Assembly (NCBI GenBank): GCA_947311845.1
Contig: CAMZMU010000071.1
Coordinates: 17,416,578-17,480,577, forward strand
Reading direction: 5' to 3'
Origin: Poa pratensis
Taxonomy: Eukaryota; Streptophyta; Magnoliopsida; Poales; Poaceae
Length of the DNA stretch: 64,000 nucleotides
Shown piece by piece: positions 24,701 through 34,069 of this stretch (positions within the stretch are counted from its first letter, which is position 1; every line of letters begins with the position of its first letter). Position numbers and translations under genes: made by a program. The notes under the pieces were generated by a model, which saw only the letters and a list, made by a program, of their open reading frames with translations, was not told the DNA's origin and searched no databases.

Positions 24701-25933
24701 GCAGTATCAGAAACCAGTAAAGTTTCTGTTTCCATTCTTACAAAGCGATGTGAGGCTATACTGGGTCAGTTCTTAGCTGATGAAAATGACCTAGGTATTT
24801 TTCTAAATCGATGGTGATTTAATTTTGAGCTTGCTTCCATAGTAATGCTGCTGCATCATTTTTGTTATCTTTAACACTGTAATTGTCTACAAAAATGCTG
24901 CCAGTTTTCACTTGTGAAATTGTACTAATCATGTTGTATTGTTGCAGGAGACCATCCATTGCCCAGTGTGAGGATTGAAGAAACAGTTTGTGTCCTTCAA
25001 GAGCTTGCTAGACTAATAATAAACATCGAAACAGCTAAAGCTCTCAACATACCACTGTATCTGAAAGAGGCTTTAGGAAAAAACCAGTCCCATGGGAGGG
25101 CTCATTTATTGTCATTGCTTCCCACTTTCTCTGAGCTTGTTGTCTCAAGGTAAGAAATTTTTTTCTAGTCCTATAGAGTTACTACCTCCGTTCCATAATT
25201 CTTGTCGTGGTTTTAGTTCAAATTTGGAATTATGGAACGGAGGGAGTACTAGCAAGTAATATGGCACTAGTGTCAGACAAAAAAGAAATACGTAGAGTAG
25301 GTGGATAGTGATTTGTCAAATTGTTAGCAAGTAATGCAAAGTCTTAACACAGGTAGTTGCTGTCAAATAGTGCACAACGATGGTAGCTGCAGTGAGTAAT
25401 AAAGAGCTGTTAGGTAGCTTAACATGTAGAATCGCCAGTAAATAATGTAGATCTATCACCCGCACGGCTATTTTCTTTCCCCATTAGAAGTTCAATCTCT
25501 TGGCAATGAACTAATGAGTAGCTGATAACTGCCCTTGGTCGATCAACACAGCCAGAATTGTGCCTGAATTTTCCCATTAATATAAAAATAGATAGTTTTC
25601 TTGAATAATTTCTCGTAGAATAGAATAGAATACATGGTTTTCTTAAATAATGTCCTCCGTAGAATAGAATATATGATACATTATAGAATGTGCATCTTCC
25701 ATAGAATTCAGGTAGGATCTCAGATTCTATGATTCAACCATACCATTCATCCTACGCAGTCGAGGATCTTGATTCTCACAAACTTGGTCCACATGTAGGA
25801 GTACATTATAATTTGAGCCTTTTTCTTCTTCTCACTCTTTAAATTTACACTGGCATTCTATTGTCCCTGCATCAGAGAAGCCAGGGTTAGGGAGCTTGTT
25901 CAAGTGCTTCTCAGACTCATTTCCTCGAGCTAG
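742..25933 (+). CDS. MON2: MON2 homolog (Sec7/BIG-related trafficking scaffold), 43 exons, 5' partial
   Basis: Protein MON2 is a large HEAT-like scaffold related to the BIG/GBF Arf exchange factors but lacking a Sec7 domain; in yeast it acts at the late Golgi/endosome. Spliced exons give about 1,586 residues. The DCB region is recognisable at the start (ILRIFLMACSVKSVKLSVIG), and the C-terminal region ends LLRLISSS-stop. The start codon is upstream of the window. Exons: 742-927, 1245-1334, 1801-1874, 1956-2110, 3678-3817, 3955-4010, 5315-5369, 5454-5510, 6200-6301, 7723-7803, 7883-7935, 14841-14910, 16149-16212, 16324-16472, 16550-16674, 16765-16822, 17052-17149 (or 17189), 17387/17390-17473, 17557-17622, 17693-17752, 17844-17930, 18059-18233, 18758-18801, 18892-19023, 19119-19247, 19319-19371, 19450-19498, 19715-19773, 20069-20211, 20288-20442, 20579-20707, 20796-20881, 21294-21409, 21505-21616, 22364-22487, 22568-22686, 22957-23161, 23252-23423, 23954-24278, 24428-24567, 24673-24794, 24948-25149, 25876-25933. 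Phases agree throughout except at exon 18 and exon 34 (see findings). The exon 4/5 junction is the least certain. Confidence 0.93.
2288..2463. mobile_element. hAT-type MITE in MON2 intron 4
   Basis: A 176-bp element is flanked by a perfect 8-bp duplication GATGAGGC (2280-2287 and 2464-2471), the size made by hAT transposases. The ends are inverted: CAGTGGCGGCGCCAG at the left and the complement of CAATGGCGGCGCCAG at the right. The interior is AT-rich and non-coding. Confidence 0.9.
2814..3237. mobile_element. Mutator-type MITE in MON2 intron 4
   Basis: This 424-bp non-coding element begins GAGTGAATTCC and ends GGAATTCACTC. Inverted similarity extends about 40 bp inward (ACCCTCTAGTTATACATTTG against its inverted partner). 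It is flanked by the 9-bp duplication TTTCTTTTA (2805-2813 and 3238-3246), the size typical of Mutator-like elements. Confidence 0.87.
6631..6792 (-). mobile_element. tRNA-derived SINE (Au-like) in MON2 intron 9
   Basis: On the minus strand a pol III promoter is visible: an A-box-like GGCCCAGTGGCA near 6770 and a B-box-like GAGTTCAAGCCCCG near 6722. A tRNA-unrelated body ends in a run of about ten T (plus-strand A run at 6631-6640). A perfect 15-bp target duplication ATCCACTGGAAATGT flanks it at 6616-6630 and 6793-6807. The overall design resembles grass Au SINEs, but the family name is by recall. Confidence 0.85.
6883..7256. repeat. 184-bp tandem duplication in MON2 intron 9
   Basis: Two head-to-tail copies, about 6883-7066 and 7067-7256, each begin TCCCACAGCAGCTTTAAATC and end with AATTAGAAACGA. 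They differ by a few substitutions and small indels, for example an extra CACATGG in the second copy. No coding potential is visible. Confidence 0.9.
8826..10812 (+). pseudogene. LINE ORF1, decayed
   Basis: The first ORF of the intron-11 LINE would encode the nucleic-acid-binding ORF1 protein. A plausible start is the ATG at 8826 (MEEAETVLARAMV). The frame shifts near 8910 into LLYATFDLQDGDFTVHTHHP, a region resembling the DUF4283-type N-domain of plant LINE ORF1. It then stops at 9432. After further frame changes, a 3' part from about 10159 is open to the stop at 10810-10812. The next ORF begins 40 bp downstream, as expected for a bicistronic LINE. No zinc knuckle was recognised. At least two breaks make it non-functional. 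Confidence 0.75.
10852..14333 (+). pseudogene. LINE ORF2 (endonuclease / reverse transcriptase / zf-RVT), broken
   Basis: An APE-like endonuclease starts at 10852 (VSNMRGLNG, CLQETKM, WMICGDFNLIY, then SDHSLLLLD). Reverse transcriptase blocks follow: KAPSPDGFTAGF near 12280, LRQGDPLSPQLFVLAVD near 12680 and the YADD box near 12820. A C-terminal zf-RVT region (CPLCDL, HLLLECPFA) lies near 13950-14010. Breaks: the first frame ends at 12340-12342; the RT core is joined abruptly near 12510, where the fingers block before the first catalytic aspartate is missing; frameshifts occur at the C-run near 13200 and near 13840. The stop is at 14331-14333. It cannot make a complete protein. Confidence 0.88.
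11141..11333 (+). repeat. 97-bp tandem duplication within LINE endonuclease
   Basis: Two almost identical head-to-tail copies (11141-11237 and 11238-11333) each begin CCAAAGTTGCGACAAGCAAT. The period of 97 is not a multiple of three, yet the reading frame stays open through both copies, each translated in a different frame. See findings. Confidence 0.93.
15307..15347 (-). mobile_element. 41-bp micro-LINE insertion with 19-bp target duplication
   Basis: The perfect 19-bp sequence GAAAATGGCAAATAATAAT occurs at 15288-15306 and 15348-15366. The 41 bp between the copies read on the minus strand as CAATGAAATGGGG...CATCTAAAA, i.e. a LINE-like 3' terminus (CAATGAAATG is also found at the end of the intron-11 LINE) with a short A tail. 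This fits extreme 5' truncation during target-primed reverse transcription. It lies in the MON2 intron between exons 14841-14910 and 16149-16212. Confidence 0.8.
25185..25246. mobile_element. Stowaway MITE (62 bp) in last MON2 intron
   Basis: The element runs from CCTCCGTTCCATAATTC to its inverted partner ending GGAACGGAGGGAG and is flanked by TA dinucleotides (25183-25184, 25247-25248), the Tc1/mariner-type target. It is a nearly complete hairpin with no coding content. Confidence 0.87.
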
Positions 25934-26463
25934 GACTGCAACGTCTGACGTAAACATGAATGATGAACTCTAGTTTTGTTCTTTCGCTGGATGGGAATCT
26001 GATAGCTTTTGACAGTATTCCACCTCACTATTTACATCCATGATTCTGTATATCCATCATGACAGGCAATAGGCGCTTGAGGAATCACATATATAATTCA
26101 ATAGAGTTGTACATGTAACATTTTGTTGGGAAAGTTGGTGGGTTTTTTCCTGTAACATTTGGTATATAGCCCAATAATTTTATGTTTGACGTAGTAGTAA
26201 TCAACCTCTAGTGACAAAAACTTGTATTTTGGATTGCGGATTGAGGTTGTGATTGTCTGGAACAAAATTACTAATTGTCTACACTGATCAATCATCTGTA
26301 AGCACATTAAAGCTACTACAGTTTTGTTCGTCGCCATGTCGTTTTAAATATCATTTTTGCTAGAGGAAAGGATTGTGTTTTATAGGCATGGTTACATTCC
26401 TACCTGACACATATATATGTATGAAGTCTGGAGTGCGGATTCCTATGCATGGTTTATGCGCCT
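25934..26463. other. MON2 3' flank, no gene seen
   Basis: This AT-rich sequence follows the MON2 stop codon. It presumably holds the 3' UTR, but no convincing poly(A) site could be chosen. No open frame with recognisable similarity is seen on either strand. Confidence 0.5.
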
Positions 26464-26696
26464 GGACAGTGTTAACTTTTATGTTCTTGATTCTTTTTGT
26501 GCGTCTCGTTCTAAATCGCATGTAAATTATCCAGTGGAGTTTAATAGTGGGGAAAATCATTTGCTTATTTGCCTCTCCACCGAACGTGTCAGATTATCGG
26601 TATATTCTCCTCTCTTGTTTTAAGTTGATACTTTTAGCATTTGAAATGGAGAATACGAAGTAAATTTCGGTCATTTAACCACACTCCGTCGAAATG

Positions 26697-26976
26697 TGTG
26701 AGATCCTGGCTTAGGGTTTAATAGGATTGATTGATAGGATACCAACAAGTTGCAATTTCTTTTCTGAAAGCTCATCTGGAGAGAACTCTTAGTTAAGCGA
26801 GCTTGACCCGGAGCAATCCAAAGATGGGTGACCGACCGAGAACTCGTTCCTGGGTGCGCACGAGTGAGGACAAAGTGTACAGAAAAGACCAGTGTTGATC
26901 TGTGGGGTAGTCTAGAGATCCTAAAGAGCTGCTAAGGGTGACAGGCCTGGCCCGGGGGTGGGCTGGGGTGTTACAA
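26697..26976 (+). mobile_element. Solo LTR of a Cassandra-type TRIM with 5S rRNA-like core
   Basis: The 280-bp insertion runs from TGTGAGATCC to GGTGTTACA (TG...CA ends). It is flanked by AATG (or AAATG if the last A is shared) and is absent from the otherwise matching copy near 28510, which gives an exact empty site. Its middle holds 5S rRNA internal-promoter sequence on the plus strand: AGTTAAGCGAGCTTG (box A region), then GATGGGTGACCGACCGAGAA (intermediate element/box C region). 5S-like sequence inside a short LTR is the hallmark of Cassandra TRIM elements. No second LTR or internal domain is present. Confidence 0.85.
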
Positions 26977-27033
26977 ATGCTAGTGGAATGGCTTACTTCG
27001 CAAACTCGTGTCTTCTCACTGTCAAAAGAAAAA

Positions 27034-27672
27034 GAAAAAAAGTATAGAAATCACAATCAAATCCACCCCAATGGACACATACCACCCTGAACTCCAATTT
27101 GACATTCTTTTCACTCACAAATTCACAAAACCGGGTTAATAACCCACCGGAGTGGGTTTTGTCACATAAAAAGCTGTTTTCCCCCTCCTATGCTGATTAT
27201 GTGTTGATGTGTCGGCGTGGGTCCTAATCCCGGACACTTGACCAATCTAGTCATTTTTCTTTTTCTATTTTCTGACGCTTCCACTTCCATTGTCTGGCCT
27301 TCACTGCCTGCCTTTGGGTTTTCCAATGATAAATTGTCATCTCCCCTGGGTTACGAGCTCACAAGCTCGTAGTAATCTATATTGGGTTTGATCTTAAATC
27401 AAAAGGTATTAAGGGTAGAAGGAAGGATTGTTGTTACTGAACGGCGGTCCGGTCACCAGCCTTGGATTATGATAGCACCACCGTCGCCACCGTCTCTGGA
27501 CTACTGGCGGGGCTTCTTCATCGGCGCACGCACCAGCATCGCCGCCGCCCTCTACGCGCATCGGGCGTCCATTGCCCACCCGCCTTCGCTGGGCCGCCGC
27601 CCATGCTCCCCGAGGCGGCTGGCAGCGTCCCCAGCCTCTGCAGCTCCGATGGCCGCAGTTGATCGTCGCCAT
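27034..27672. mobile_element. Truncated Mutator-like element (left TIR plus interior)
   Basis: This copy has the same left TIR as the complete element at 28567 (GAAAAAAAGTATAG...) and the same preceding AAAGAAAAA (27025-27033). Its right TIR is missing, because it joins F-box-derived sequence after 27672. The interior is GC-rich from about 27440. No transposase is visible. Confidence 0.75.
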
Positions 27673-28045
27673 GACGACCCGTCATCCTCACCAACTCTCC
27701 TGCTCCTCCTCCTCCTCTCTGAACTAGGGCCGCCCGCCTCCATTTCCACCGAGGGGGATTCTAGGGTTTGTTTCCACGGTTCATGGAGCACCAATACCAA
27801 TGTAGGTGCGAGCAAGAGAGCAGGCGGCTAGCGAGAAAGCGGAGGATTAGGGGGAGGACGAGGAGGAGGAGCTGAGCACCGGAGTCGGGAGGATGGGCGG
27901 CGGCTTGGTCGGGCGGATGGCGGGCGGCGGCGGTGTGGAGTGGTGGCATGGAATGGAAACTGGACAGAGAGTGGAAGATGGTCCAATTCTCTCTGACTTT
28001 TCTAATTGTTTTGTATTTTAACAGGGAAGGTCCCCGACAGATTAA
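27673..28045 (-). pseudogene. Duplicated 5' end and upstream region of the F-box gene
   Basis: About 370 bp match 48893-49290, the start and upstream region of the minus-strand F-box pseudogene. The shared coding start on the minus strand reads [16 protein letters not shown] near 27740 and ends after VGEDDGSS, before the F-box motif itself. The match includes upstream sequence such as CTCTGACTTTTCTA, so this is a DNA-level copy rather than a retrocopy. Small indels separate the two. Confidence 0.8.
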
Positions 28046-28098
28046 TTGGATTTCTGCAAAAAAAATGGGAGGGTCCTGTGTTTTCTAGACAATTTAGA

Positions 28099-28277
28099 GC
28101 GGTGGCCATACATTTCTTATTTAAGCTGCAGTCTATGTTGAGGGTGATATCGAGACTAGAGTCTACAATGACAACATCAATAATCAAGTGAAAAATATAC
28201 CTGAGATCTGTGTGCGGCGTGATGGTACGTCAACCTGATGTTTGAGTACATTTTTTTTTCATTTGCATTGTTGCAGT
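28099..28277 (+). pseudogene. Duplicated exon 4 of mtSSB with intron edges
   Basis: This segment matches about 30937-31110 of the mtSSB gene: the end of intron 3, the whole of exon 4 (frame VYVEGDIETRVYNDNINNQV) and the start of intron 4 with the same GGTACGTCAA donor region. The splice acceptor is altered (TTTAAGCTGCAG here against TTTCAGTGCTGCAG in the gene). It stands alone, without other mtSSB exons in frame, so it is a fragment rather than a second gene. Confidence 0.88.
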
Positions 28278-29214
28278 GGACAGTGTTAACTTTTATGTTC
28301 TTAATTCTTTTTGTGCGTCTCGTTCTAAATCGCATGTAAATTATCGAGTGGAGTTTAATAGTGGGGAAAATCATTTGCTTATTTGCCTCTCCACCGAATG
28401 TGTCAGATTATCGGTATATTCTCCCCTCTTGTTTTAAGTTGATACTTTTAGCATTTTAAATGGAGAATACGAAGCAAATTTTGGTCATTTAACCACTCAC
28501 TCCGTCGAAATGCTAGTGGAATGGCTTACTTCGCAAACTCGTGTCTTTTCACTGTCAAAAGAAAAAGAAAAAAGTATAGAAATCACACTCAAATCCACCC
28601 CAGTGGACACATACCACCCTGAACTCCAATTTGGCATTCTTTTCACCCACAAATTCACAAAACCGGGTTAATAACCCACCGGAGTGGTTTTTGTCACATA
28701 AAAAGCTGTTTTCCCCCTCCTATGCTGATTAGGTGTTGATGTGTCGGCGTGGGTCCTAATCCCGGACACTTGACCAATCTAGTCATTTTTCTTTTTCTAT
28801 TTTCTGACGCTTCCACTTCCATTGTCTGGCCTTCACTGCATGCCTTTGGGTTTTCCAATGATAAATTGTCATCTCCCCTGGGTTACGAGCTCGTAGTAAT
28901 CTATATTGGGTTTGATCTTAAATCAAAAGGTATTAAGGGTAGAAGGAAGGATTTTTGTTACTGAACGGCGGTCCGGTCACCAGCCTTGGATTATGTAACA
29001 CCACCGTCGCCACCGTCTCTGGACTACTAGCGGGGCTTCTTCACCGGCACACGCACCAGCATCGCCGCCGCCTGCCCCGACGGCCTCTACGCGCAGCGGG
29101 CGGCCATTGCCTACCCGCCTTCACTAGGCCACCGCCCACACTCCCCGAGGCAGCTGACAGCGTCCCCAGCCTCTGCAGCTCCGATGGCCGCAGTTGATCG
29201 TCGCCATGATGACC
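28278..29214. repeat. Downstream copy of the large direct duplication
   Basis: This is the partner of 26464-27672, without the Cassandra LTR: at 28505-28513 the sequence passes directly from CGAAATG to CTAGTGG. It ends inside the complete Mutator-like element. Confidence 0.85.
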
Positions 29215-29663
29215 CGATCGCCGCGGAGGTCTTCCGCGTCAAGGCTTCCCTCTCCAGCCGCCAACAAAAGGTTCTTCCACCGTCCTACGCCCATGCCAGA
29301 CATTGGCGTTGGTCTTACTACAAACTAGTACTGATTGTATTGCTCTCGTGTTTTTTTGTCTTACAGTCGGAGGACGAACTGCTCGAGATTTAACCGGAGA
29401 ATTTAGAGTGCAGACAGAGATGGGGGCGTCTACTGACAAGTGGGTCCACACATTTGTCTACTTAGCATCAGGAAACAAAATAGATCCAACTCAGCGCCTA
29501 ATCAACAACAAGAGGGGGACAAAACCGCTATTGATGTGACAAAAACCACTCCAGGGGGTTATTAACCCGGTTTTGTGAATTTGAGGGTGAAATTATTGCA
29601 AATTGAACTTAGGGTGATATGTATCCGTTTGGGTGGATTTGAGAGTGATTTCATACTTTTTTC
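28567..29663. mobile_element. Long-TIR Mutator-like element, non-autonomous, with GC-rich cargo
   Basis: The 1,097-bp element begins GAAAAAAGTATAGAAATCAC and ends with the inverse (GTGATTTCATACTTTTTTC). The TIRs are about 145 bp (28567-28715 and about 29520-29663) and share internal blocks such as CACAAAACCGGGTTAATAAC. A 9-bp duplication AAAGAAAAA flanks it (28558-28566, 29664-29672). The interior, about 28960-29280, is a GC-rich stretch (ACCACCGTCGCCACCGTCTC...) unlike the AT-rich ends, suggesting captured host sequence as in Pack-MULEs. The source gene was not recognised and no transposase is present. Confidence 0.82.
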
Positions 29664-29759
29664 AAAGAAAAACGTGCCTTCCCTCTGCCTCGGCTGACCT
29701 AATGCTCTGACCTAGCCCAAGATCCAGTCCAGCCCATTGCTTCACAAACTCAGAAGTGG

Positions 29760-29979
29760 CCCTGAACTAAAGCCTCTCTAAAGTCTAGCACCCGGGCCCC
29801 GGCGGCCGTGCCTCAGAGCTGCCGCCGCGCCGTAGTTTCGCGTCAGTGCCGACACCGACGCCCCCCACCCTTTCGCCTCTTACGCGCGTCGCCGCCGTCG
29901 CCGTTCCGGTGGTACCTCGTCGCGCGCCTGCTGTGGCCAGCCCCCACCCCGTCCGCAATCCTCGACATTGATTTCTGAG
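29760..29979 (+). promoter_or_regulatory. Probable 5' UTR exon / promoter-proximal region of mtSSB
   Basis: GC-rich sequence ends at a good donor (TCTGAG|GTATGAG at 29979/29980). The next acceptor, TATTTAG at 30253, lies 10 bp before the mtSSB start codon. This fits a leading untranslated exon with a 274-bp intron. The transcription start was not identified. Confidence 0.55.
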
Positions 29980-30263
29980 GTATGAGCGCCCGCTTATTCA
30001 TAGTTCCGGGCTGAGACATCTAGATCCGCCCCCTGTCAATCGAGGATGAGATATGAGCGATATAGTGTCCCCCCAAGGCAAATCAAACGAGAAGTAGTTT
30101 AACAATTTGCTCAGCGTTCGTGCGACATAGCTGACTTTCTGATAAGAACTTTTCATGAATTATTACACACAAACTAGCTGCACTCGCCCTGTTGTTCAAG
30201 TAATTTGATTATGTGATTATGTCATTTCACCATTTCCCCCTCCATGTATTTAGACCTACAACC

Positions 30264-31781
30264 ATGAGCGCGAAATTGCTCAAGAGCCTGAACATGAGGA
30301 GGCTCCTAGGACAACCAAGAAATTCAATTGGTGGGCACTCCGCATTTTTTCTTTGGTTTTGTTTTCTTTGATCGTGAAAGGTGCTCATCAGATATATGAC
30401 TCCTTTGCTGTGTCCTCTTTGGTAGATTTATACAGGACATCGCGAGCATGGAGCTCTGCCTCTTCTTTTCCTGATGTTGATGAGAAGAAAGGCCTAGCTG
30501 GCGATGCTGATGATGATCTTGGAGGTTCCAGGAGAGGGACCGAATTTCGTGGTGTCCACCGGGTACTTCCTGTGACAATAACTATTCGTATTTTGGTTCT
30601 CATGTGGAGACTTGGTTGACTGGTTTGTTTTTGTTAGGCAATTATTTGTGGCAAGGTTGGACAAGTTCCTGTGCAGAAAGTATTGAGGAATGGGCATACT
30701 GTGACTGTTTTTACTGTCGGGACAGGAGGCATGTTTGACCAGAGGAGAGTAGGTGCTGAAAACTTGCCTATACCAGCTCAGTGGCATCGCATAGCTGTTC
30801 ATAGTGACCACCTTGGTGCATATGCTGTTCAAAAGTTGGTCAAGAAGTATGTGGTTTGCACTTCAAAGCATACGATTCTGTTTCCCATTGTTGGTAGCAC
30901 ACTATTGAGTTTAGTTCTCAGTTCACCGAGGATATACGGTGGTTATTGTTATTTCTTATTTCAGTGCTGCAGTCTATGTTGAGGGTGATATTGAGACTAG
31001 AGTCTACAATGACAACATCAATAATCAAGTGAAAAATATACCTGAGATCTGTGTGCGGCGTGATGGTACGTCAATCTGATGTTTGAGTACATTTTTTTCA
31101 TTTGCATTGCTGTAGAGACAGTATTATTAGCAAAATAAATTTACAAATGCATTAGTTGACCACCTGTAGCTGAATTAGTCCTCTAAGATTTCCCTGCTAG
31201 TTATCTTTCTCCTGCAATACCCTAGCCAACCCTGTAAATGCAGCTTAATTACAAAACTAGGCCTACCACAGGAAATAGCCCCAGTGGCTTTTCCATATAG
31301 GAGAGACAACCGTGAGCTACCTGCGGAGTCTGAGGACTGGAACACAGTTCTTCATGCAGCTTAATTTTGACTCCTCTCATTATGTTGTGTCATCATTTTT
31401 GAATTCATGATGTTCTCGCTTTGTGGTTTTGGGTTTTGTTCCTTTTCCATCTGTTATAAGGTTGACATATAGGCGTTTTTTATCTTTGCAGGCAAGATTC
31501 ACTTGGTTCAGTCTGGGGACAGTAATGTCAGCCAGTCATTGGAAGAATTAAGTAAGTGCAGTCTGGCTCTTAATATTTTTATTAAGCAAACACATCACAA
31601 CATATAGTTAAGTGGAGAAAAAGAAACATCTAGGCAGCATTGCTGTTCTTTTCAGTGCGCTATGCAAATGTCGGAACGCTCGTATAAACTCTTGCGCAGA
31701 AAGAAGTGCATTAGCGTGTTAACCTGTGTTCATTAAAGAAGATGACAATAACTTTTTTTGGCAGGGGAAGGACTGTTTTAG
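30264..31781 (+). CDS. SSB1: Mitochondrial single-stranded DNA-binding protein (mtSSB, OB fold)
   Basis: Plant organellar SSB coats single-stranded mtDNA during replication and recombination. Six coding exons: 30264-30330, 30426-30562, 30638-30846, 30965-31065, 31492-31551 and 31765-31781; all splice phases agree and give 196 residues, close to the usual plant length of about 200. Residues 1-60 are basic and then acidic, as expected for a mitochondrial presequence and linker (MSAKLLKSLNMRRLLGQPRN). The OB fold starts with FRGVHR and AIICGKVGQ at the exon 2/3 join, continues through FTVGTGGMFDQR and PAQWHRIAVH, and ends with VYVEGDIETRVYND and IPEICVRRDG. The start ATG follows the 5' UTR intron acceptor by 10 bp. 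No stops or frameshifts were found, so it looks intact. A stray copy of exon 4 lies 2.7 kb upstream. Confidence 0.93.
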
Positions 31782-32560
31782 TTGCGATCAATGCTGAGGG
31801 AAGACAAGCTAGAGGAGGAAAGGAAGAGTTGGAGACGCAAAGTGTCAGACTTGTGACAATCCTGTGGAAGTGTTTTTTTCAGTTTCACCAATAATGTTAG
31901 GACTGAAGGTCTGAATGCCCTTGTAGATGCAAGCGCTGTGCTTTCTTTCCGTCTTTTTAAGTGTATGGATTTTAGATGTTAGAATCGATTGTGTAGTGTC
32001 GTCTACTCTTGAGCTCTAGGATAGAAACGTTCTCCCCTCCAAGGGAGATATCTGAAGATGCTTTTCTTTCTGACTGATACTACTTGAGTCCCCTGTGTTG
32101 GGAACAGGGACCAGTCCCGTGTAATTTGGTATGTTCGTAAGCGTCATATAGGATCCGCCAGCCACAACGGGGTTCTAGTTTTTTTCATTTTTTTGAGGCA
32201 CCACAGGGTTTGAAGCGGGAAAAAGATTGAATTTCAAATAACAGGTGCACATACACTTACACGTTGGAATGGATTTTCATATATCATCAGATTTTGCCAC
32301 TATGTCTCTACGTGAAAAAGAAGAACGGTTCTGCACCAGGATTTGACACCCAGCAGGATACAGGGAAAATGTCCTGCAATTCATATCTCGAGACGATTTC
32401 ATAACAAATATCAATATCTGAAGCAAAATGGATAGGCTCTACTAGCTAGCCCAGCCCCCACTTCAGCCATCTGGAGAGGAACTGGAAACAAAAACAAATT
32501 GTGGAAAAACAAATAAGTCCTTTTAGGCGTGTGCAAGAATAGATAGATGAGAAATTTGTA
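31782..32560. other. mtSSB 3' UTR and featureless flank
   Basis: The first 200-300 bp presumably form the mtSSB 3' UTR. Nothing else recognisable was found up to about 32560. Confidence 0.5.
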
Positions 32561-32599
32561 GCCTGAAAGATGTGGCCTACTGTCTTGAACTTGTAGGAT

Positions 32600-32701
32600 T
32601 CAAAATTCGAGAAACCTGGTTGTAAACCTTCTGGGTGCTTTTGGCGCTCCGTTTCATTTCAATGAAAATGGAACATGGGGAATCACTATTTTCCTCAAAA
32701 A
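32600..32701 (+). mobile_element. Probable 5'-truncated LINE 3' end
   Basis: The sequence ends TTTCAATGAAAATGGAAC...CCTCAAAAAA, resembling the 3' termini of the other LINEs here (TTTCAATGAAATGAAAC at 14393). No target duplication was located, so the left border is a guess. Confidence 0.45.
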
Positions 32702-32833
32702 AGACAAATAAGCTATCATTCTCGTAGATGCATGCAAAAAACAGTGACTCGGGTACCGTATCACACTAGAGATTCTCCAAACCGGATTGAAGATCAATTT
32801 CCACAAAAGCACCCTTGTGCCCATGCATGTTCC

Positions 32834-32955
32834 TGTTAAGTGTATATTAGGCCCATAGTCTAGAGGGGCCCAGCCCATGTAACTTCACCATGTATATCAT
32901 CTTGTGTTCAATATAGAAAAGTAAGTTCGGTCATACTTCTCTCTAAACATTAATA
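32834..32955 (+). repeat. 5' LTR of rearranged copia element
   Basis: It starts TGTTAAGTGTATATTAGG and ends CTCTAAACATTAATA, where the final CA has become TA. It matches the right LTR at 34774-34895 with few differences. Confidence 0.92.
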
Positions 32956-32968
32956 TGGTATCAGAGCA
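32956..32968 (+). promoter_or_regulatory. tRNA primer-binding site
   Basis: TGGTATCAGAGCA is complementary to the 3' end of initiator methionine tRNA, the usual copia primer, and directly follows the left LTR. Confidence 0.85.
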
Positions 32969-32974
32969 GTATGA

Positions 32975-34044
32975 ACAGATGCACCATCCTTCACTAGCCG
33001 GCAAGACACCAACTGAGAGCGATCTGATGTCACATGAAAAGAGGCGCCAGAGTCCATAACCCAAGGTTGAGCTGAAACCACAGCAGACTGAGAGAGAGCA
33101 GACACAGAAGCACTCCTCGCTGGTGTTTCAGTGACAACAGCAGTAGAAGGCCTCACAACCTGAGTCTGAACACGGTTAGGTGCATGACACTGCTGATCCT
33201 GATGACGCTACTGATCCTGCAAGGCTGCTCTTCTAGCATAAAACTGAGCTAACAACTCTGGGTGAAGCTGGAAACAACCAGCCATGTTGTGTCCTATCTT
33301 CTTGCAATGTGTGCAGAAGTCACGCGACGGAGGTCGCGACGAATATGAAGCCTTGGGAGGACCTGTCCGGTGAAGAAAACCCAAAACACTGTTGTGAAGA
33401 GATGGTGTATAAGTCGTAGCCAAAGAACGAAGACGAGTCTCCTCAGCAATCAGACTAGCAAGTGCCTCAGTCAAAGTGGGAGAAGTAGTACGACCAAGGA
33501 GTTGAGTGCGGATGTTTTCATACTCCTGCCTCAGCTTCATCACAAACTGGTACATGAGTGTTCGTTGTTCAAATTATTCCTTAGCCACACAAGATGTGCA
33601 ACCAGGGTTGCTATTTGGAGCCATGGAGCTAAGTTGGCCGCTAATGCGAGTGAAGGCAGCATAGTACTCATCCATGGACATGTCATTTTGCTGAGTACTG
33701 TGTAAATTCTGTAGCAAGGAGAAATGAAGTGCACCACTAGGCTGAAGATACCGCTGCTCAAAATATGTCCAGATTTCCTTGGCTGATGTGTGATGCTCAA
33801 GACTCATCCGGAGAGAAGGGTCAACACCCAGAACCAAGGCTCCCATCACACGATCATCAGCCTTTTGCCAAGATTTCTTTGCTGCTTCATCATCTCGAGT
33901 AGATGGATCATCGGTCAAGTGAGAGGCAAGACCAGCAGCTCTCACAACCGTCCTAGCTGAGAAGGCCCATTCCCGGTAGTTTGAGCCATCCAGCTTGATG
34001 TCAATAGACATGGAACCTTCATTCCTTGCCATGACAGCAAACAA
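32975..34044 (-). pseudogene. Inverted copia gag and protease fragment
   Basis: On the minus strand a copia gag begins at 34044 (KLDGSNYREWAFSARTVVR, a UBN2/retrotran_gag-type domain). It frameshifts near 33560 and continues with the zinc knuckle CTHCKKIGHNMAGC near 33300. It reaches the protease active site WVMDSGASFHVTSD near 33060 and stops abruptly where the sequence joins the plus-strand PBS. No integrase follows. It lies antisense to the element's own LTRs, so it could not be translated from the left LTR transcript. Confidence 0.85.
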
Positions 34045-34069
34045 AGCACTGAAATTGGACAGCAGCAGT

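Larger units (their letters stand above)
26464..27672. repeat. Upstream copy of a large direct duplication
   Basis: This segment, beginning GGACAGTGTTAACTTTTATG, is repeated with a few percent difference at 28278-29214. The upstream copy carries an extra 280-bp Cassandra LTR. Both copies include the same left flank and left TIR of a Mutator-like element, so the duplication happened after that element had inserted. After 27672 the copies diverge: this one continues into F-box gene sequence, the other into the rest of the Mutator-like element. Confidence 0.85.

Noticed and set aside
26785..26895. A genuine 5S rRNA gene
   Set aside because: Only the internal promoter-like blocks match; ends and length do not, and the segment lies inside a TG...CA element with a short target duplication.
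28006..28191. Short open frame near the duplicated SSB exon as a new small protein
   Set aside because: It is the wrong frame of the exon 4 duplicate plus flanking intron; similarity is at the DNA level only.
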